From CSP1-1 sp035620615 (GTDB taxonomy: Archaea; Thermoproteota; Nitrososphaeria; Nitrososphaerales; Nitrosopumilaceae): a stretch of DNA of 62,581 nucleotides. Of this stretch, positions 25,318-33,837 are shown in pieces (the first letter of the stretch is position 1; each line of letters starts with the position of its first letter). The notes below the pieces were generated by a model. That model did not search any database. It saw only the letters and a list, made by a program, of their open reading frames with translations, and had not been told where the DNA came from. The position numbers and the translations under genes are program-made. The stretch is taken from the NCBI GenBank assembly GCA_035620615.1, contig DASPGM010000015.1, forward strand, positions 1 through 62,581, written 5' to 3'.

Positions 25318-26370
25318 ATGTATAAAAACCGGGTCGTATCACAGTTGAACACAAAAACAATCCAAAAATCATTAGGATACAGACATTTTGAAATAAATTC
25401 CAGATTAAGGTATTTTAAACCGGCATCTTCAAAAACGGAAAAAACCTTTGCCACAGAAATTTCCTCAAGCCTTAATAAACAAGAAAAATCAATTAGCTCA
25501 AAATTTTTTTATGATATTAAAGGCTCTGTGTTATTTGATAAAATCTGCAATCTTCCGGAATATTATCTGACGAGAACTGAAAAAGAATTATTAAAAAAAA
25601 TTGGAAATGAACTTTTTCATTTTATTTCAAAAGATACTAGATTAGTTGAGTTAGGTAGTGGGTCTGCTGTAAAAACTCGATTACTATTGGACGTTTTTGC
25701 GAGATTTCAAAACCCAATTGAATATTTTCCAATTGATATTTCTGATATCTTGCAAGAAAGCTCGCAGAAACTGTTAGAAGATTACGAGCATCTGTCAATT
25801 ACTGGAATTATTGATTCTTATGAGGGAGGATTAGAATTTGTAGAACAGTTTGATAATAAACCCAATTTGATTGCATTTTTGGGTTCAAGTTTTGGAAATT
25901 TTACTCCTGAATTAGGATTTTCATTTTTAAATAAAATATCTGCCACAATGAAAAAAAATGATTTATTTTTTATTGGCATTGATCTAATTAAAGACAAAAA
26001 AGTTTTAGAAAAAGCTTATGATGATTCAAAAGGAATTACCGCAAACTTTAATCTAAATTTATTGTCAAGGATTAATGATGAACTAAATGCAAACTTTAAT
26101 CTTTCACAATTTGTTCACTATTCAATTTACAATGAGAAAAAACAAAGAATTGAGATGTATTTGCGTTCTCTTGAGAAACAAACTGTAGAAATTAAAAAGG
26201 CAAATTTGTTATTAGAAATAAAAAAAGACGAGTTGATTCACACCGAGCATTCACACAAATATTCAATCCCTCAATTTCAAGAAATTCTCACTAAAACAGG
26301 ATTCAAGTTAGAAAAATTTTGGCAGGATACAAATAAACCGTATGCTCTATTCCTGGCTTCAAAAAACTAG
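25318..26370 (+). CDS. egtD: L-histidine N(alpha)-methyltransferase EgtD
   Basis: The protein has 350 residues and trimethylates histidine to hercynine, the first step of ergothioneine synthesis. Diagnostic segments are SSKFFYDIKGSVLFDKICNL with PEYYLTRTEKELL, LVELGSGSAVKTRLLLD (SAM motif I), YFPIDISDI, FLGSSFGNFTP, FFIGIDLIKDKKVLEKAYDD and ITANFNLNLLSRIN. The first 40 residues are not conserved; TTG 25345 is an alternative start because TATAAAAA at 25321-25328 lies inside the first codons. It shares a CTAG stop overlap with the convergent egtB, its pathway partner. Confidence 0.9.
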   Translation: MYKNRVVSQLNTKTIQKSLGYRHFEINSRLRYFKPASSKTEKTFATEISSSLNKQEKSISSKFFYDIKGSVLFDKICNLPEYYLTRTEKELLKKIGNELFHFISKDTRLVELGSGSAVKTRLLLDVFARFQNPIEYFPIDISDILQESSQKLLEDYEHLSITGIIDSYEGGLEFVEQFDNKPNLIAFLGSSFGNFTPELGFSFLNKISATMKKNDLFFIGIDLIKDKKVLEKAYDDSKGITANFNLNLLSRINDELNANFNLSQFVHYSIYNEKKQRIEMYLRSLEKQTVEIKKANLLLEIKKDELIHTEHSHKYSIPQFQEILTKTGFKLEKFWQDTNKPYALFLASKN

Positions 26371-27668
26371 GCGTCTTCAGCACATCTGAATCCAGAAAAT
26401 AGCCATCTTTCATCTAAGCGAAAAAAGTTTCTATAACTTCCTCGTATAGACATTTGAGGAGTTCCAAATGAACCACCTCGTAAAACCTTCTGGTTAGTAA
26501 ACCACTTATCATTATATTCTGAAAAACCTGTTTTGAATCCAGGGTATCCAACGAATTCAGACGAAGTCCATTCCCACACGTCCCCTATCATTTGATAACA
26601 TCCATAGCTGCTTTTGCCATCAGGATAAGATCCTATTTCAGTACAACTCCAAAGATAGGATTCTAACAAGTTTGCATTTTTTTGAGTAGGCTTTTCATTT
26701 CCCCAAGGAAATGTTGTTTTTTTCATTTTTAATTCGTTCCAACATGCTGCTTTTTCCCATTCTGCTTCTGTAGGTAATCTTTTTCCAGCCCATCTACAAT
26801 ATGCATCAGCTTCATAGAAGCTTACATGACAAACTGGCTCATTTGGATTAATCCTTTGTTTTCCAAGAAAATTACGCCTCATCCATCTGCCATTTTCTTT
26901 TTCCCAGTACATTGGAGATTCCCAATTATTTTTCTTTACTTTGTCCCATCCATCTGATAACCAAAATTTGTAATCCTCATATCCACCATCTTCAATGAAA
27001 CTCAAGTATTGCCCGTTGGTGACTGGAAAAGTGTCAATTCTATAATCATTAAGAAAGACTTTGTGTTCTGGTCGCTCAATGTCGTAAGAAAAATCTTCTC
27101 CGTGATATCCTAAGGTGTATAATCCACCTGTAATTGCAACTGATTTGGGTTCAACTTTTGAAGGTGTAGGAGGAGAATTTTTTCTCACTGGCCTATATTC
27201 ATCACCAAGTAAATGCTGTAAATCATAAACAAGTAGTTCTTGGTGTTGGCACTCATGATGCAACCCCATTGTTAAAAGCTGATTTGCTTTAGATAAATCT
27301 GAATAGTTTTCAAGAAATTGTTTTACGCGTTGATTGATTGTCTCAAAATATTCAAAAACTTGTTCTACTGTAGGTCTTGATATTATTCCTCTTTTATTTT
27401 TATCATATGGTTCACCGAATTGTTTGTAATACGAATTTAGATAATCAGAAAATTCTTTTGAAAAAAATTCATAATCTGTGTTTAATTTACTTAAGACCAC
27501 CTCGTAGATCCAACTAACATGACCAAGGTGCCATTTTGGGGGACTAGTATAATCTGCCGTTTGTACTACAAAATCATCCTTTTCAATAGTTTTTACTAAT
27601 TCTAGAGTACGTGTTCTTACCTCATCAAATGAATCCATAAGGCTTTTTGATTCTGATACCGCAGTCAT
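26367..27668 (-). CDS. egtB: Ergothioneine biosynthesis protein EgtB (iron-dependent sulfoxide synthase)
   Basis: The protein has 433 residues: an N-terminal DinB-like helical domain and a C-terminal formylglycine-generating-enzyme fold. Iron ligands fit His50 (WHLGHV) and the HX3HXE motif at His138-Glu144 (HHECQHQE). The C-terminal domain has the FGE signatures PVTNGQYLSFIEDGGY, RLPTEAEWEKAA, GDVWEWTSS and LRGGSFGTP..GFRC. EgtB joins cysteine or gamma-glutamylcysteine to hercynine by an oxygen-dependent C-S bond. EgtA, EgtC and EgtE homologues are not in the window. The related OvoA (ovothiol) reaction is an alternative. Confidence 0.9.
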   Translation of the reverse strand: MTAVSESKSLMDSFDEVRTRTLELVKTIEKDDFVVQTADYTSPPKWHLGHVSWIYEVVLSKLNTDYEFFSKEFSDYLNSYYKQFGEPYDKNKRGIISRPTVEQVFEYFETINQRVKQFLENYSDLSKANQLLTMGLHHECQHQELLVYDLQHLLGDEYRPVRKNSPPTPSKVEPKSVAITGGLYTLGYHGEDFSYDIERPEHKVFLNDYRIDTFPVTNGQYLSFIEDGGYEDYKFWLSDGWDKVKKNNWESPMYWEKENGRWMRRNFLGKQRINPNEPVCHVSFYEADAYCRWAGKRLPTEAEWEKAACWNELKMKKTTFPWGNEKPTQKNANLLESYLWSCTEIGSYPDGKSSYGCYQMIGDVWEWTSSEFVGYPGFKTGFSEYNDKWFTNQKVLRGGSFGTPQMSIRGSYRNFFRLDERWLFSGFRCAEDA

Positions 27669-27722
27669 GAATTATTTACAATCAAAACCAGGAGAGTTTT
27701 AAATTTTCTCTCAAATTCTTTA

Positions 27723-29165
27723 CTAGTATCCTCTTGCAAATATTGGAGTAACGGTACTTGATTTACCACAATAAACACATTTTGTATGTTGATTTTCCCC
27801 CTCAAAAGGTATTACCCGAATCTCGGCCCCAGTTTCATCTTTAATTTTTTCTTCACAGCTTTCTTCACCACACCATGGAGCAAACAAAAAACCTCCTTTT
27901 TCTAATTCCTCTTTAAATTTTTTGTAATCCCCTATAGCAATACTTCTTTCTTGGAGTATTTTTTTTGCTGCATTAAACATCTCATTTTGAATTTTTTCCA
28001 AAATCCCATTTATTTTCCCGTCAATCTCATCTATGCCTAGATCATTTTTTTCTTGATTATGTCGTGTCGCAATGACTACTTTCTGTTTAGCTATATCTTT
28101 TGGGCCTATTTCAATTCGTAAAGGTATTCCTTTTAATTCCCAATCATGAAATTTGAACCCTGGAGTTAATTCAACTCGCCTATCTACATGTACTCGAATT
28201 TTTTTATTTAATAACAATTCTTGAATTTCATCTGCTTTTTTTGTAACCTTCTTCGCATCTTCTTCAGAATAGTAAATTGGAACAATCACTACTTGGATTG
28301 GTGAAACTTTAGGTGGTAACACAAGACCTTTGTTATCCCCATGTACCATGATCATAGCACCAATTAATCTCCAAGAAACCCCCCAAGATGTTTGCCATGC
28401 ATAATTTTCAACATTGTCCTTATCTGAAAACTTTACATCAAAAGGTTTTGAAAAATTCTGTCCCAAAAAGTGTGATGTACCCATCTGAAGTGCTTTGCCA
28501 TCTGGCATAAGTGATTCCATCGTTGTAGTATAAACCGCTCCAACGAATTTTTCCTTCTCGCTTTTTTTACCTGTAATTACAGGAATTGCAAGCTCTTCTT
28601 CAACTGTTTTTTTATAAATATCTAAAATTTTGAAGACTTCCTCTTCAGCTTCTTTAGGACTAGTATGTACAGTGTGTCCTTCTTGCCACAAAAATTCGGA
28701 ATTTCTAAGAAAAGGTTTTGTTGCTTTAATTTCAGCTCGTAGAGCAGTGTTCCAAAAATTGATTTTTAGAGGAAGATCTCTCCAACTCTTTATCCATTTT
28801 GAATACATCGAGTAAGCTAGAGTTTCAGAAGTTGGACGTAAAGCAAGTCTATCGCCTATCTCATTATTGCCTGACTGAGTTACCCAGAAAGCCTCCGGAT
28901 TGAATCCAGCAAAATGTTTTTTTTCTTTGCCCAAAAGTGATTCTGGAATTAATACTGGCAAAAATCCATTTCTAATTCCTTCTTTTCTAAATTTTTCATC
29001 TAGAGCATATCTAATTGATTCCCAAATGGAATAACCATCTGGTCTAAGAACTATGAGCCCCTTTACTGGTGCATAATCAGCAAGTTCTGCTTTTAGTACT
29101 ACCTGTGTATACCATTCACTAAAATCATCATTTTTTGTAACTGTAATTCCAATTTCTTTACTCAA
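27723..29165 (-). CDS. proS: Prolyl-tRNA synthetase (archaeal/eukaryotic type)
   Basis: This 480-residue class II enzyme charges tRNA-Pro. Motif 2 and 3 regions are visible: FLRNSEFLWQEGHTVHTSPK and SWGVSWRLIGAMIMVHGDN. The anticodon-binding domain starts near VSPIQVVIVPIYYS. The C-terminal extra domain has zinc-type Cys (WCGEESCEEKI and KCVYCGKSS) and ends with a Tyr (FARGY), diagnostic of the archaeal/eukaryotic ProS group. It is an essential single-copy gene. Confidence 0.95.
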   Translation of the reverse strand: MSKEIGITVTKNDDFSEWYTQVVLKAELADYAPVKGLIVLRPDGYSIWESIRYALDEKFRKEGIRNGFLPVLIPESLLGKEKKHFAGFNPEAFWVTQSGNNEIGDRLALRPTSETLAYSMYSKWIKSWRDLPLKINFWNTALRAEIKATKPFLRNSEFLWQEGHTVHTSPKEAEEEVFKILDIYKKTVEEELAIPVITGKKSEKEKFVGAVYTTTMESLMPDGKALQMGTSHFLGQNFSKPFDVKFSDKDNVENYAWQTSWGVSWRLIGAMIMVHGDNKGLVLPPKVSPIQVVIVPIYYSEEDAKKVTKKADEIQELLLNKKIRVHVDRRVELTPGFKFHDWELKGIPLRIEIGPKDIAKQKVVIATRHNQEKNDLGIDEIDGKINGILEKIQNEMFNAAKKILQERSIAIGDYKKFKEELEKGGFLFAPWCGEESCEEKIKDETGAEIRVIPFEGENQHTKCVYCGKSSTVTPIFARGY

Positions 29166-29210
29166 TTTACCATTTGATGAAGATACAGTCCTAATGAGCT
29201 TTTTCTTGTT

Positions 29211-29495
29211 TTAGAGAGAATCCCCTTTACAGAGAACTTTTCCCATTACCCTGCTTTGAAAATTGGGGCAAACAAAACATTGGATAAAATGAATATGATC
29301 TTTTAAAACTGGACAATCTACAAATTCGGTTTTCATCTTTTTGAGCATTTTTGGACTGACTCCTTTTAGTTTGAGCTTTCCTTTCTCATCCATCATCCCA
29401 GATTCTCTTAATTCCGCCTTTACATTATCTGGAATTTTTTGGCGATCTTCAGTAGTTTTAATTTCTACTTCGTATTTGTGTTCTAATTCTTCCAT
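29211..29495 (-). CDS. Small Cys-containing hypothetical protein
   Basis: The protein has 94 residues: a charged N-terminal half (EVEIKTTEDRQKIPDNVKAE), a Lys-rich KGKLKLKGVSPKMLKKMK stretch, then DCPVLKDHIHFIQCFVCPNF and ending KVLCKG. Five Cys in the last 40 residues, one pair as CFVC, could bind zinc or an Fe-S cluster. It lies upstream of proS in the same direction (45-nt gap). No family is recognised. Confidence 0.6.
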   Translation of the reverse strand: MEELEHKYEVEIKTTEDRQKIPDNVKAELRESGMMDEKGKLKLKGVSPKMLKKMKTEFVDCPVLKDHIHFIQCFVCPNFQSRVMGKVLCKGDSL

Positions 29496-29596
29496 GATGT
29501 AATTAGTTACAATATTCGATTTATTAATAGATGTTGGCGATCGAAAAATTGTTAAACTTTAATATATTCTAGCTATTTTTCACAAACAGAAAGTAA

Positions 29597-30247
29597 TTGT
29601 TAGTAATTTTTGATGTTGAAGGAGTTCTATTTGACGCCGAATATCTGCCAATTCTTGCCGAAAAAGTCAACAAGGAGAAAGAAATTTGGGAAATTACTAA
29701 AAAAGGAATTCAAGGTGACATAAATTGGGAAGAGGGATTAAAAACTAGAATTAATTTACTTAAAGGCCTTGATTATAGGATTTGTAAGGAAGTTGCTGAT
29801 TCTTTACCCATTATGACTGGAGCAAGAGAAACTTGTAGGGCTCTGAAGGCTGCAGGGTGGAAAATAATGGCGGTATCGGGAGGCTTTACAATAATGACTG
29901 ACAGATTAAAAAAAGAATTGAATTTGGATTTTATTTATTCAAATGAATTAATATTTAATGAAGGAAAACTTGACGGAGTAAAAATCAATGTTGACTCTGA
30001 TAAATCTAAATCTGCCAAAATCAAAATAGCAGAGTGGGGAGAAAAAAAGGAAAATATTGTGGTAGCAGTTGATGGCGCAAATGATATTAAATTATTTGAT
30101 ATTTGTGGATTAGGAATTGCATATAGGGCACAAGACTTGGTAAAGGATTTGGCTACCGTAACCCTTGAAGAAAAAAATCTAGCCAAAATAATTGATATTA
30201 TTAACAATCATTATCACCTTAAACTGGAATCCCCAACTGTTGCTTAA
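29597..30247 (+). CDS. HAD-superfamily phosphatase, phosphoserine phosphatase (SerB)-like
   Basis: The protein has 216 residues from a TTG start. Motif I is FDVEGVLFD: the nucleophile Asp6 is present, but the second acid is Glu8 where SerB has Asp. Cap features KKGIQGDINWEEGLKTRINL match SerB. Motif II is MAVSGGFT, motif III the Lys in KSAKIKI, and motif IV VAVDGANDIKLF. It probably makes serine from phosphoserine, linking to the cysteine synthase gene at 32368, but the Asp-to-Glu change leaves this open. Convergent neighbours are absent; cofE follows in the same direction. Confidence 0.75.
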   Translation: MLVIFDVEGVLFDAEYLPILAEKVNKEKEIWEITKKGIQGDINWEEGLKTRINLLKGLDYRICKEVADSLPIMTGARETCRALKAAGWKIMAVSGGFTIMTDRLKKELNLDFIYSNELIFNEGKLDGVKINVDSDKSKSAKIKIAEWGEKKENIVVAVDGANDIKLFDICGLGIAYRAQDLVKDLATVTLEEKNLAKIIDIINNHYHLKLESPTVA

Positions 30248-30305
30248 ACTATTATTTGAACAAAAATAACATCCTTAAATGAAGTAGTTCTTTTTAACTT
30301 AATTA

Positions 30306-31043
30306 ATGACTCTAGAAATTATTCCCATTCTTATAAAAAAAGAAATTTGTAAAGGGGATAGGATTGTTGATCTAATACTCTCATCCTCAAAACAAAAAAT
30401 TCAAGATGGAGATATACTTGTTATTTCTCAAAAAATAATATCTAAGATAGAAGGTAGGACAATTAATCTCTCTAGTGTAATTCCCTCATCACTTGCTTTG
30501 GGCATTGGTGCAGAATACAATAAAGATCCTAAATTAATTGAAGTAATACTTTCAGAATCAAAAAGAATCGTTAGAATGGAAAATGAAATAATCATCGTTG
30601 AAACAAATCATGGTTTTATTTGTGCAAATGCTGGAGTCGATGAAAGCAATATAGAACCTGGTTATGCAACTCTGCTTCCAATTGATTCTGACAAATCTGC
30701 ATTATCATTACAAAAACAAATTCTTGAAAAAACCAACAAAAGAGTAGCTGTTCTTGTTTCTGACACATTTGGAAGACCTTTTCGTTTGGGCCAAACAAAC
30801 TGTGCAATTGGAATCGCCGGAATGGACTCTATTCTTGATTATCAAGGAACGAAAGATACTTTTGGAAAAATATTGCGTGTTACAGCTATTGCAATAGCAG
30901 ATGAATTATGTGCTGCAGCCGAACTTGTAATGGGAAAGACAGAAAAATGCCCTGTAGCCATTGTAAGAAATTACAAGCATAATGAATCTAACTCAAAAAT
31001 CAATTCCATAATCAGACCCGAAAATGAAGATTTATTTCGGTAA
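30306..31043 (+). CDS. cofE: Coenzyme F420-0:L-glutamate ligase
   Basis: This 245-residue protein adds glutamates to F420-0. GDILVISQKIISKIEGRTIN (about 38-57), NGFICANAGVDESN-like HGFICANAGVDESNIEPG (about 106-122), LVSDTFGRPFRLGQTN (about 150-165) and AADELCAAAELVMGKTEK-like IADELCAAAELVMGK are the family signatures. Ammonia-oxidising archaea make F420. CofC, CofD and CofH are not adjacent. ATG 30306 is the start, with no clear ribosome site, consistent with a leaderless transcript. Confidence 0.93.
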   Translation: MTLEIIPILIKKEICKGDRIVDLILSSSKQKIQDGDILVISQKIISKIEGRTINLSSVIPSSLALGIGAEYNKDPKLIEVILSESKRIVRMENEIIIVETNHGFICANAGVDESNIEPGYATLLPIDSDKSALSLQKQILEKTNKRVAVLVSDTFGRPFRLGQTNCAIGIAGMDSILDYQGTKDTFGKILRVTAIAIADELCAAAELVMGKTEKCPVAIVRNYKHNESNSKINSIIRPENEDLFR

Positions 31044-31097
31044 AATATTTTTAATTTTTTTTAAGATAAGAATATAATATCAATCATAAGATCCATT

Positions 31098-32018
31098 TTG
31101 AAATTGTCTACGAGGACTGAATTACACTGTCATAATTTATTTTCTAATTTTCATTTAGGAAAAGACGAGCCCCCATACGATTGCAATGTGACAATTTATG
31201 ATCAATTATCAAGAGCAATAATCTTGAATCTCGAAGCATTATTTGTAACAAATCACAATACACTGGATGGATATTCTCAAATGCTAAAATATAAAAATGA
31301 ACACAATAAATTCAAAAATATCCAAGTTTATCCAGCCGAAGAAATTAGTACAGATACTGGAGCCCATGTATTGGCATATGGGATATATCGAGAAATTCCA
31401 TCTGGCCTTCCCTTAGAAGAAATCATGGATGAAATAAAAAAGCAAGATGGAGTGTCATCTGCTCCACATCCATTTAGTTTGGTTGATGCACTACGCGAAA
31501 AATCACGAATATGTGACATGATTGAAGTTTTTAATAGTAACAATATTGATATGATTTCCAATGTAAAAGCTAGTCAGTATGCTTTAGAGAATAATATGAC
31601 TAAAGTTTGTGGAAGTGACTCTCATGTTAGCTCAACACTTGGACGATGTATTAATTTAACAGAATCTGAAAATACTCTTGATGATATTTTATATGCAATG
31701 AAACATAATAAAATTAGAATCGCTAACACTGGCTACACTATGCCTGAAGAAACACTATCTCACATAAAATTCAAAATTAATAATTCAAAAGACTATATTT
31801 TTGACTATGTTAAAGCAAATCATCCTAATTCTGTTTGGCTTTTTTCATTCTTGCTTAAAGTATACGAGCGAGATCCTGATAGTTATCTCTGGAAAATGTT
31901 CTACAATATCTGTCTATATTTTCTAAAAAGAATATCACATAAAATTAATTACAAAAACCTTGATTCAAATTTTATGAATGAAAGAAATCCTTTAACTATC
32001 TTACGAAAAGCTTTTTGA
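31098..32018 (+). CDS. PHP-domain metallophosphoesterase
   Basis: The protein has 306 residues and starts with TTG at 31098. RTELHCHN (H10, H12) gives the first metal site, ALFVTNHNTLDGY the second, YPAEEISTDTGAHVLAY the third, SAPHPFSL (about 127-134) and VCGSDSHV (about 180-187) the others; this is a complete PHP set. The C-terminal 80 residues are helical and outside the core. Relatives include TrpH-type nucleoside-3',5'-bisphosphate phosphatases and polymerase-associated PHP proteins. Substrate unknown. Confidence 0.8.
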   Translation: MKLSTRTELHCHNLFSNFHLGKDEPPYDCNVTIYDQLSRAIILNLEALFVTNHNTLDGYSQMLKYKNEHNKFKNIQVYPAEEISTDTGAHVLAYGIYREIPSGLPLEEIMDEIKKQDGVSSAPHPFSLVDALREKSRICDMIEVFNSNNIDMISNVKASQYALENNMTKVCGSDSHVSSTLGRCINLTESENTLDDILYAMKHNKIRIANTGYTMPEETLSHIKFKINNSKDYIFDYVKANHPNSVWLFSFLLKVYERDPDSYLWKMFYNICLYFLKRISHKINYKNLDSNFMNERNPLTILRKAF

Positions 32019-32029
32019 AATTTTTTTTA

Positions 32030-32050
32030 TTAGGTAATACTAATTTCTAA
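32030..32050 (+). promoter_or_regulatory. Imperfect palindrome upstream of tusA-cysK, shared with sulfite reductase region
   Basis: TTAGGTA-ATACTAA-TTTCTAA is a 21-bp dyad with 7-nt arms and spacer. It lies about 78 nt before the tusA start. Inverting the element at 38480-38500 gives an 18/21 match. Candidate operator for a sulfur regulator. Confidence 0.45.
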
Positions 32051-32115
32051 TAATTGGCTACACCGTGTTATTAATTCCTAAATAGATTTTAATATGACAA
32101 AACAGAGATCAATAT

Positions 32116-32121
32116 AGGTGA
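32116..32121 (+). promoter_or_regulatory. Shine-Dalgarno site pointing to an AUU start for tusA
   Basis: AGGTGA is a full match to the anti-SD core and lies 6 nt before ATT 32128. The TGA within it is an in-frame stop, so translation cannot begin further upstream. Confidence 0.5.
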
Positions 32122-32127
32122 TTTGAA

Positions 32128-32364
32128 ATTTCAAATACAGACTCTATAAAATTAGATGCCGTTGGCTTGTTTTGTCCCGAGCCTGTATTTCGTACTAAGA
32201 TTGCAATTGAAAAAATGCAAGTAGGGGAAATACTAACAGTTCGAGCAGATGATCCAGCAGCTGAAGAGGATATTTCAAGATGGGTTAATAGAAATGGTCA
32301 TGAGTTGTTAAGTTTGAAAAAAAGTGATAATGTTATAGAATTTTCTATAAAAAAGGTGAAGTAA
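32128..32364 (+). CDS. tusA: TusA-family sulfurtransferase, probable AUU start
   Basis: From ATT 32128 the product is 78 residues. The TusA fold needs strand 1 and the Cys-Pro signature; here they read SIKLDAVGLFCPEPVFRTKI, with the active Cys in FCPEP. The first ATG-like start, TTG 32167, would delete strand 1. The frame upstream is closed by TGA at 32119, and AGGTGA sits 6 nt before ATT. TusA relays persulfide sulfur for tRNA thiolation or sulfur assimilation. cysK starts 3 nt after its stop, forming an operon. Internal features IEKMQVGEILTVRADDPAA match the family. Confidence 0.8.
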   Translation: MSNTDSIKLDAVGLFCPEPVFRTKIAIEKMQVGEILTVRADDPAAEEDISRWVNRNGHELLSLKKSDNVIEFSIKKVK

Positions 32365-32367
32365 AAC

Positions 32368-33366
32368 ATGGCTACTAAAGTTGAAACTGATTTATCTATT
32401 CTTGACCAAATTGGTAATACTCCATTGGTGAAACTTGTTTCTCTTTCAAATAACGACGTTCAGTATTTTGCAAAACTTGAAGGACATAATCCGTTTGGAT
32501 CAGTAAAAGACAGGGCTGCCTATTGGATGATAAAAGATGCTGAAGAACGTGGAATCTTAAAAAAAGGCCAGAGTATTATCATTGAACCTACTTCAGGGAA
32601 TACGGGAATTGCATTAACGGGAATTGCAAAACTGTTAGGATATGGAGTGGAGATTGTTATACCGGAAAAAGCAAGCAATGAAACAAAAAAAATTATTGAA
32701 TCACTTGGTGCTAAATTATATGAGACAAGTGATGATTTGTGCCCTAAAGTCGGAGCAGGTACGGATCAAAGTATTGCTCTGGCAACATCTATTGCATCAT
32801 CTAGACCAGATACCTATTATTCGCCAAATCAATATGCTAACGAAGCTAACTTTATGGGTCATTACAAAGGAACTGGCCCAGAAATATGGAAACAAACCGA
32901 AGGTAATGTAACTCATTTTTTTACTGGAGTAGGAACTGGTGGTACCATAACCGGAATTGGTGCATATCTAAAAGAAAAAAATCCTAAAATACAAATAATT
33001 GGATGCCAGCCACAACAAAATCACCTAATTCAAGGATGGAGAAATTTTGAAGAATCAGCAAAACCTGATTTATTCTTAAAAAGAGAAAACGTTGTTGACG
33101 ATTGGATTTCAGTTACAAACGATGAAGCTTTTGGTGTAGTGAAAGAGGTATTTAAAAAAGATGGACTTTTGATTAGCCCCTCATCAGCTGCTGTATATGC
33201 TGCAATGAAAAAATTCCCTATAAAGAAAGGATATGTTGTTGGAATATTTGCCGATGATGGAAGGAAATTCAAAAGCATTTATTCAGAACAAAAAATAATG
33301 ACCCCAGAAGAATTTGATAACTCACTAAAGGTGGCAAAACATCTTTCAAAAATAGCCTATCTGTGA
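32368..33366 (+). CDS. cysK: Cysteine synthase (O-acetylserine/O-phosphoserine sulfhydrylase family)
   Basis: The protein has 332 residues. IGNTPLVKL (about 15-23) and PFGSVKDRAA place the PLP Lys at 47. PTSGNTGIALTGIAKLLGY is the substrate loop, FTGVGTGGTITGIGAYLKEK the phosphate-binding loop and ISPSSAAVYAA the C-terminal Ser. It makes cysteine from an activated serine and sulfide. Its tusA partner, 3 nt upstream, suggests sulfur is delivered as persulfide or sulfide. Whether O-acetylserine, O-phosphoserine or cystathionine chemistry is used cannot be read. Confidence 0.92.
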   Translation: MATKVETDLSILDQIGNTPLVKLVSLSNNDVQYFAKLEGHNPFGSVKDRAAYWMIKDAEERGILKKGQSIIIEPTSGNTGIALTGIAKLLGYGVEIVIPEKASNETKKIIESLGAKLYETSDDLCPKVGAGTDQSIALATSIASSRPDTYYSPNQYANEANFMGHYKGTGPEIWKQTEGNVTHFFTGVGTGGTITGIGAYLKEKNPKIQIIGCQPQQNHLIQGWRNFEESAKPDLFLKRENVVDDWISVTNDEAFGVVKEVFKKDGLLISPSSAAVYAAMKKFPIKKGYVVGIFADDGRKFKSIYSEQKIMTPEEFDNSLKVAKHLSKIAYL

Positions 33367-33371
33367 TCCCG

Positions 33372-33767
33372 TTAATTTTTCGTTTGAATTTTACAGATCA
33401 TTGAATTAAGAGAAAAAGGCTTTTGTAATATCTCCACAGACTCTTTTAACACTCCTGGTGCATTTAAAAGGGAACTAATGTTATATGCTGAGGCAAAAAT
33501 AATCCTCTGCTTTGGACATCTTTCTAACATCTCTTTTACTGCTTCAACTCCACTTTTTTTTGGCATGTTATTATCAATTAATACCACATCAAAGGGGCCT
33601 GTCTCTATTTCATCAGGATTTAATTTCAAAAATTCCTCGTTAAATTTTTTCATGCATTCCTCACCGTTATATGCAATAGTAACTTTACATCCATTTTTTT
33701 CAAGTATGCGTTTGTATTGTTGTAGTGTAAACAGATTATCTTCTGCTACTAAAATATTCAAAGGCAT
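33372..33767 (-). CDS. Response regulator, stand-alone receiver domain
   Basis: This 131-residue receiver domain has ILVAEDNLFTLQQYKRILE (acidic pair), the phospho-acceptor Asp in VVLIDNNMPKKSG, the Ser/Thr-position IIFASAYN and the Lys in EILQKPFS. It has no output domain. A longer loop (LKLNPDEIETGPFD) precedes strand 3. It closely resembles the receiver at 49155, so they are probably paralogues. The histidine kinase gene lies 70 nt upstream on the same strand and is the likely partner. Confidence 0.85.
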   Translation of the reverse strand: MPLNILVAEDNLFTLQQYKRILEKNGCKVTIAYNGEECMKKFNEEFLKLNPDEIETGPFDVVLIDNNMPKKSGVEAVKEMLERCPKQRIIFASAYNISSLLNAPGVLKESVEILQKPFSLNSMICKIQTKN

Positions 33768-33837
33768 TATTCATCTATTAATATTTGAAATTAGAGTTTA
33801 ACCTACAGTTTGTTTAAATTAAACGAACATATGACGT

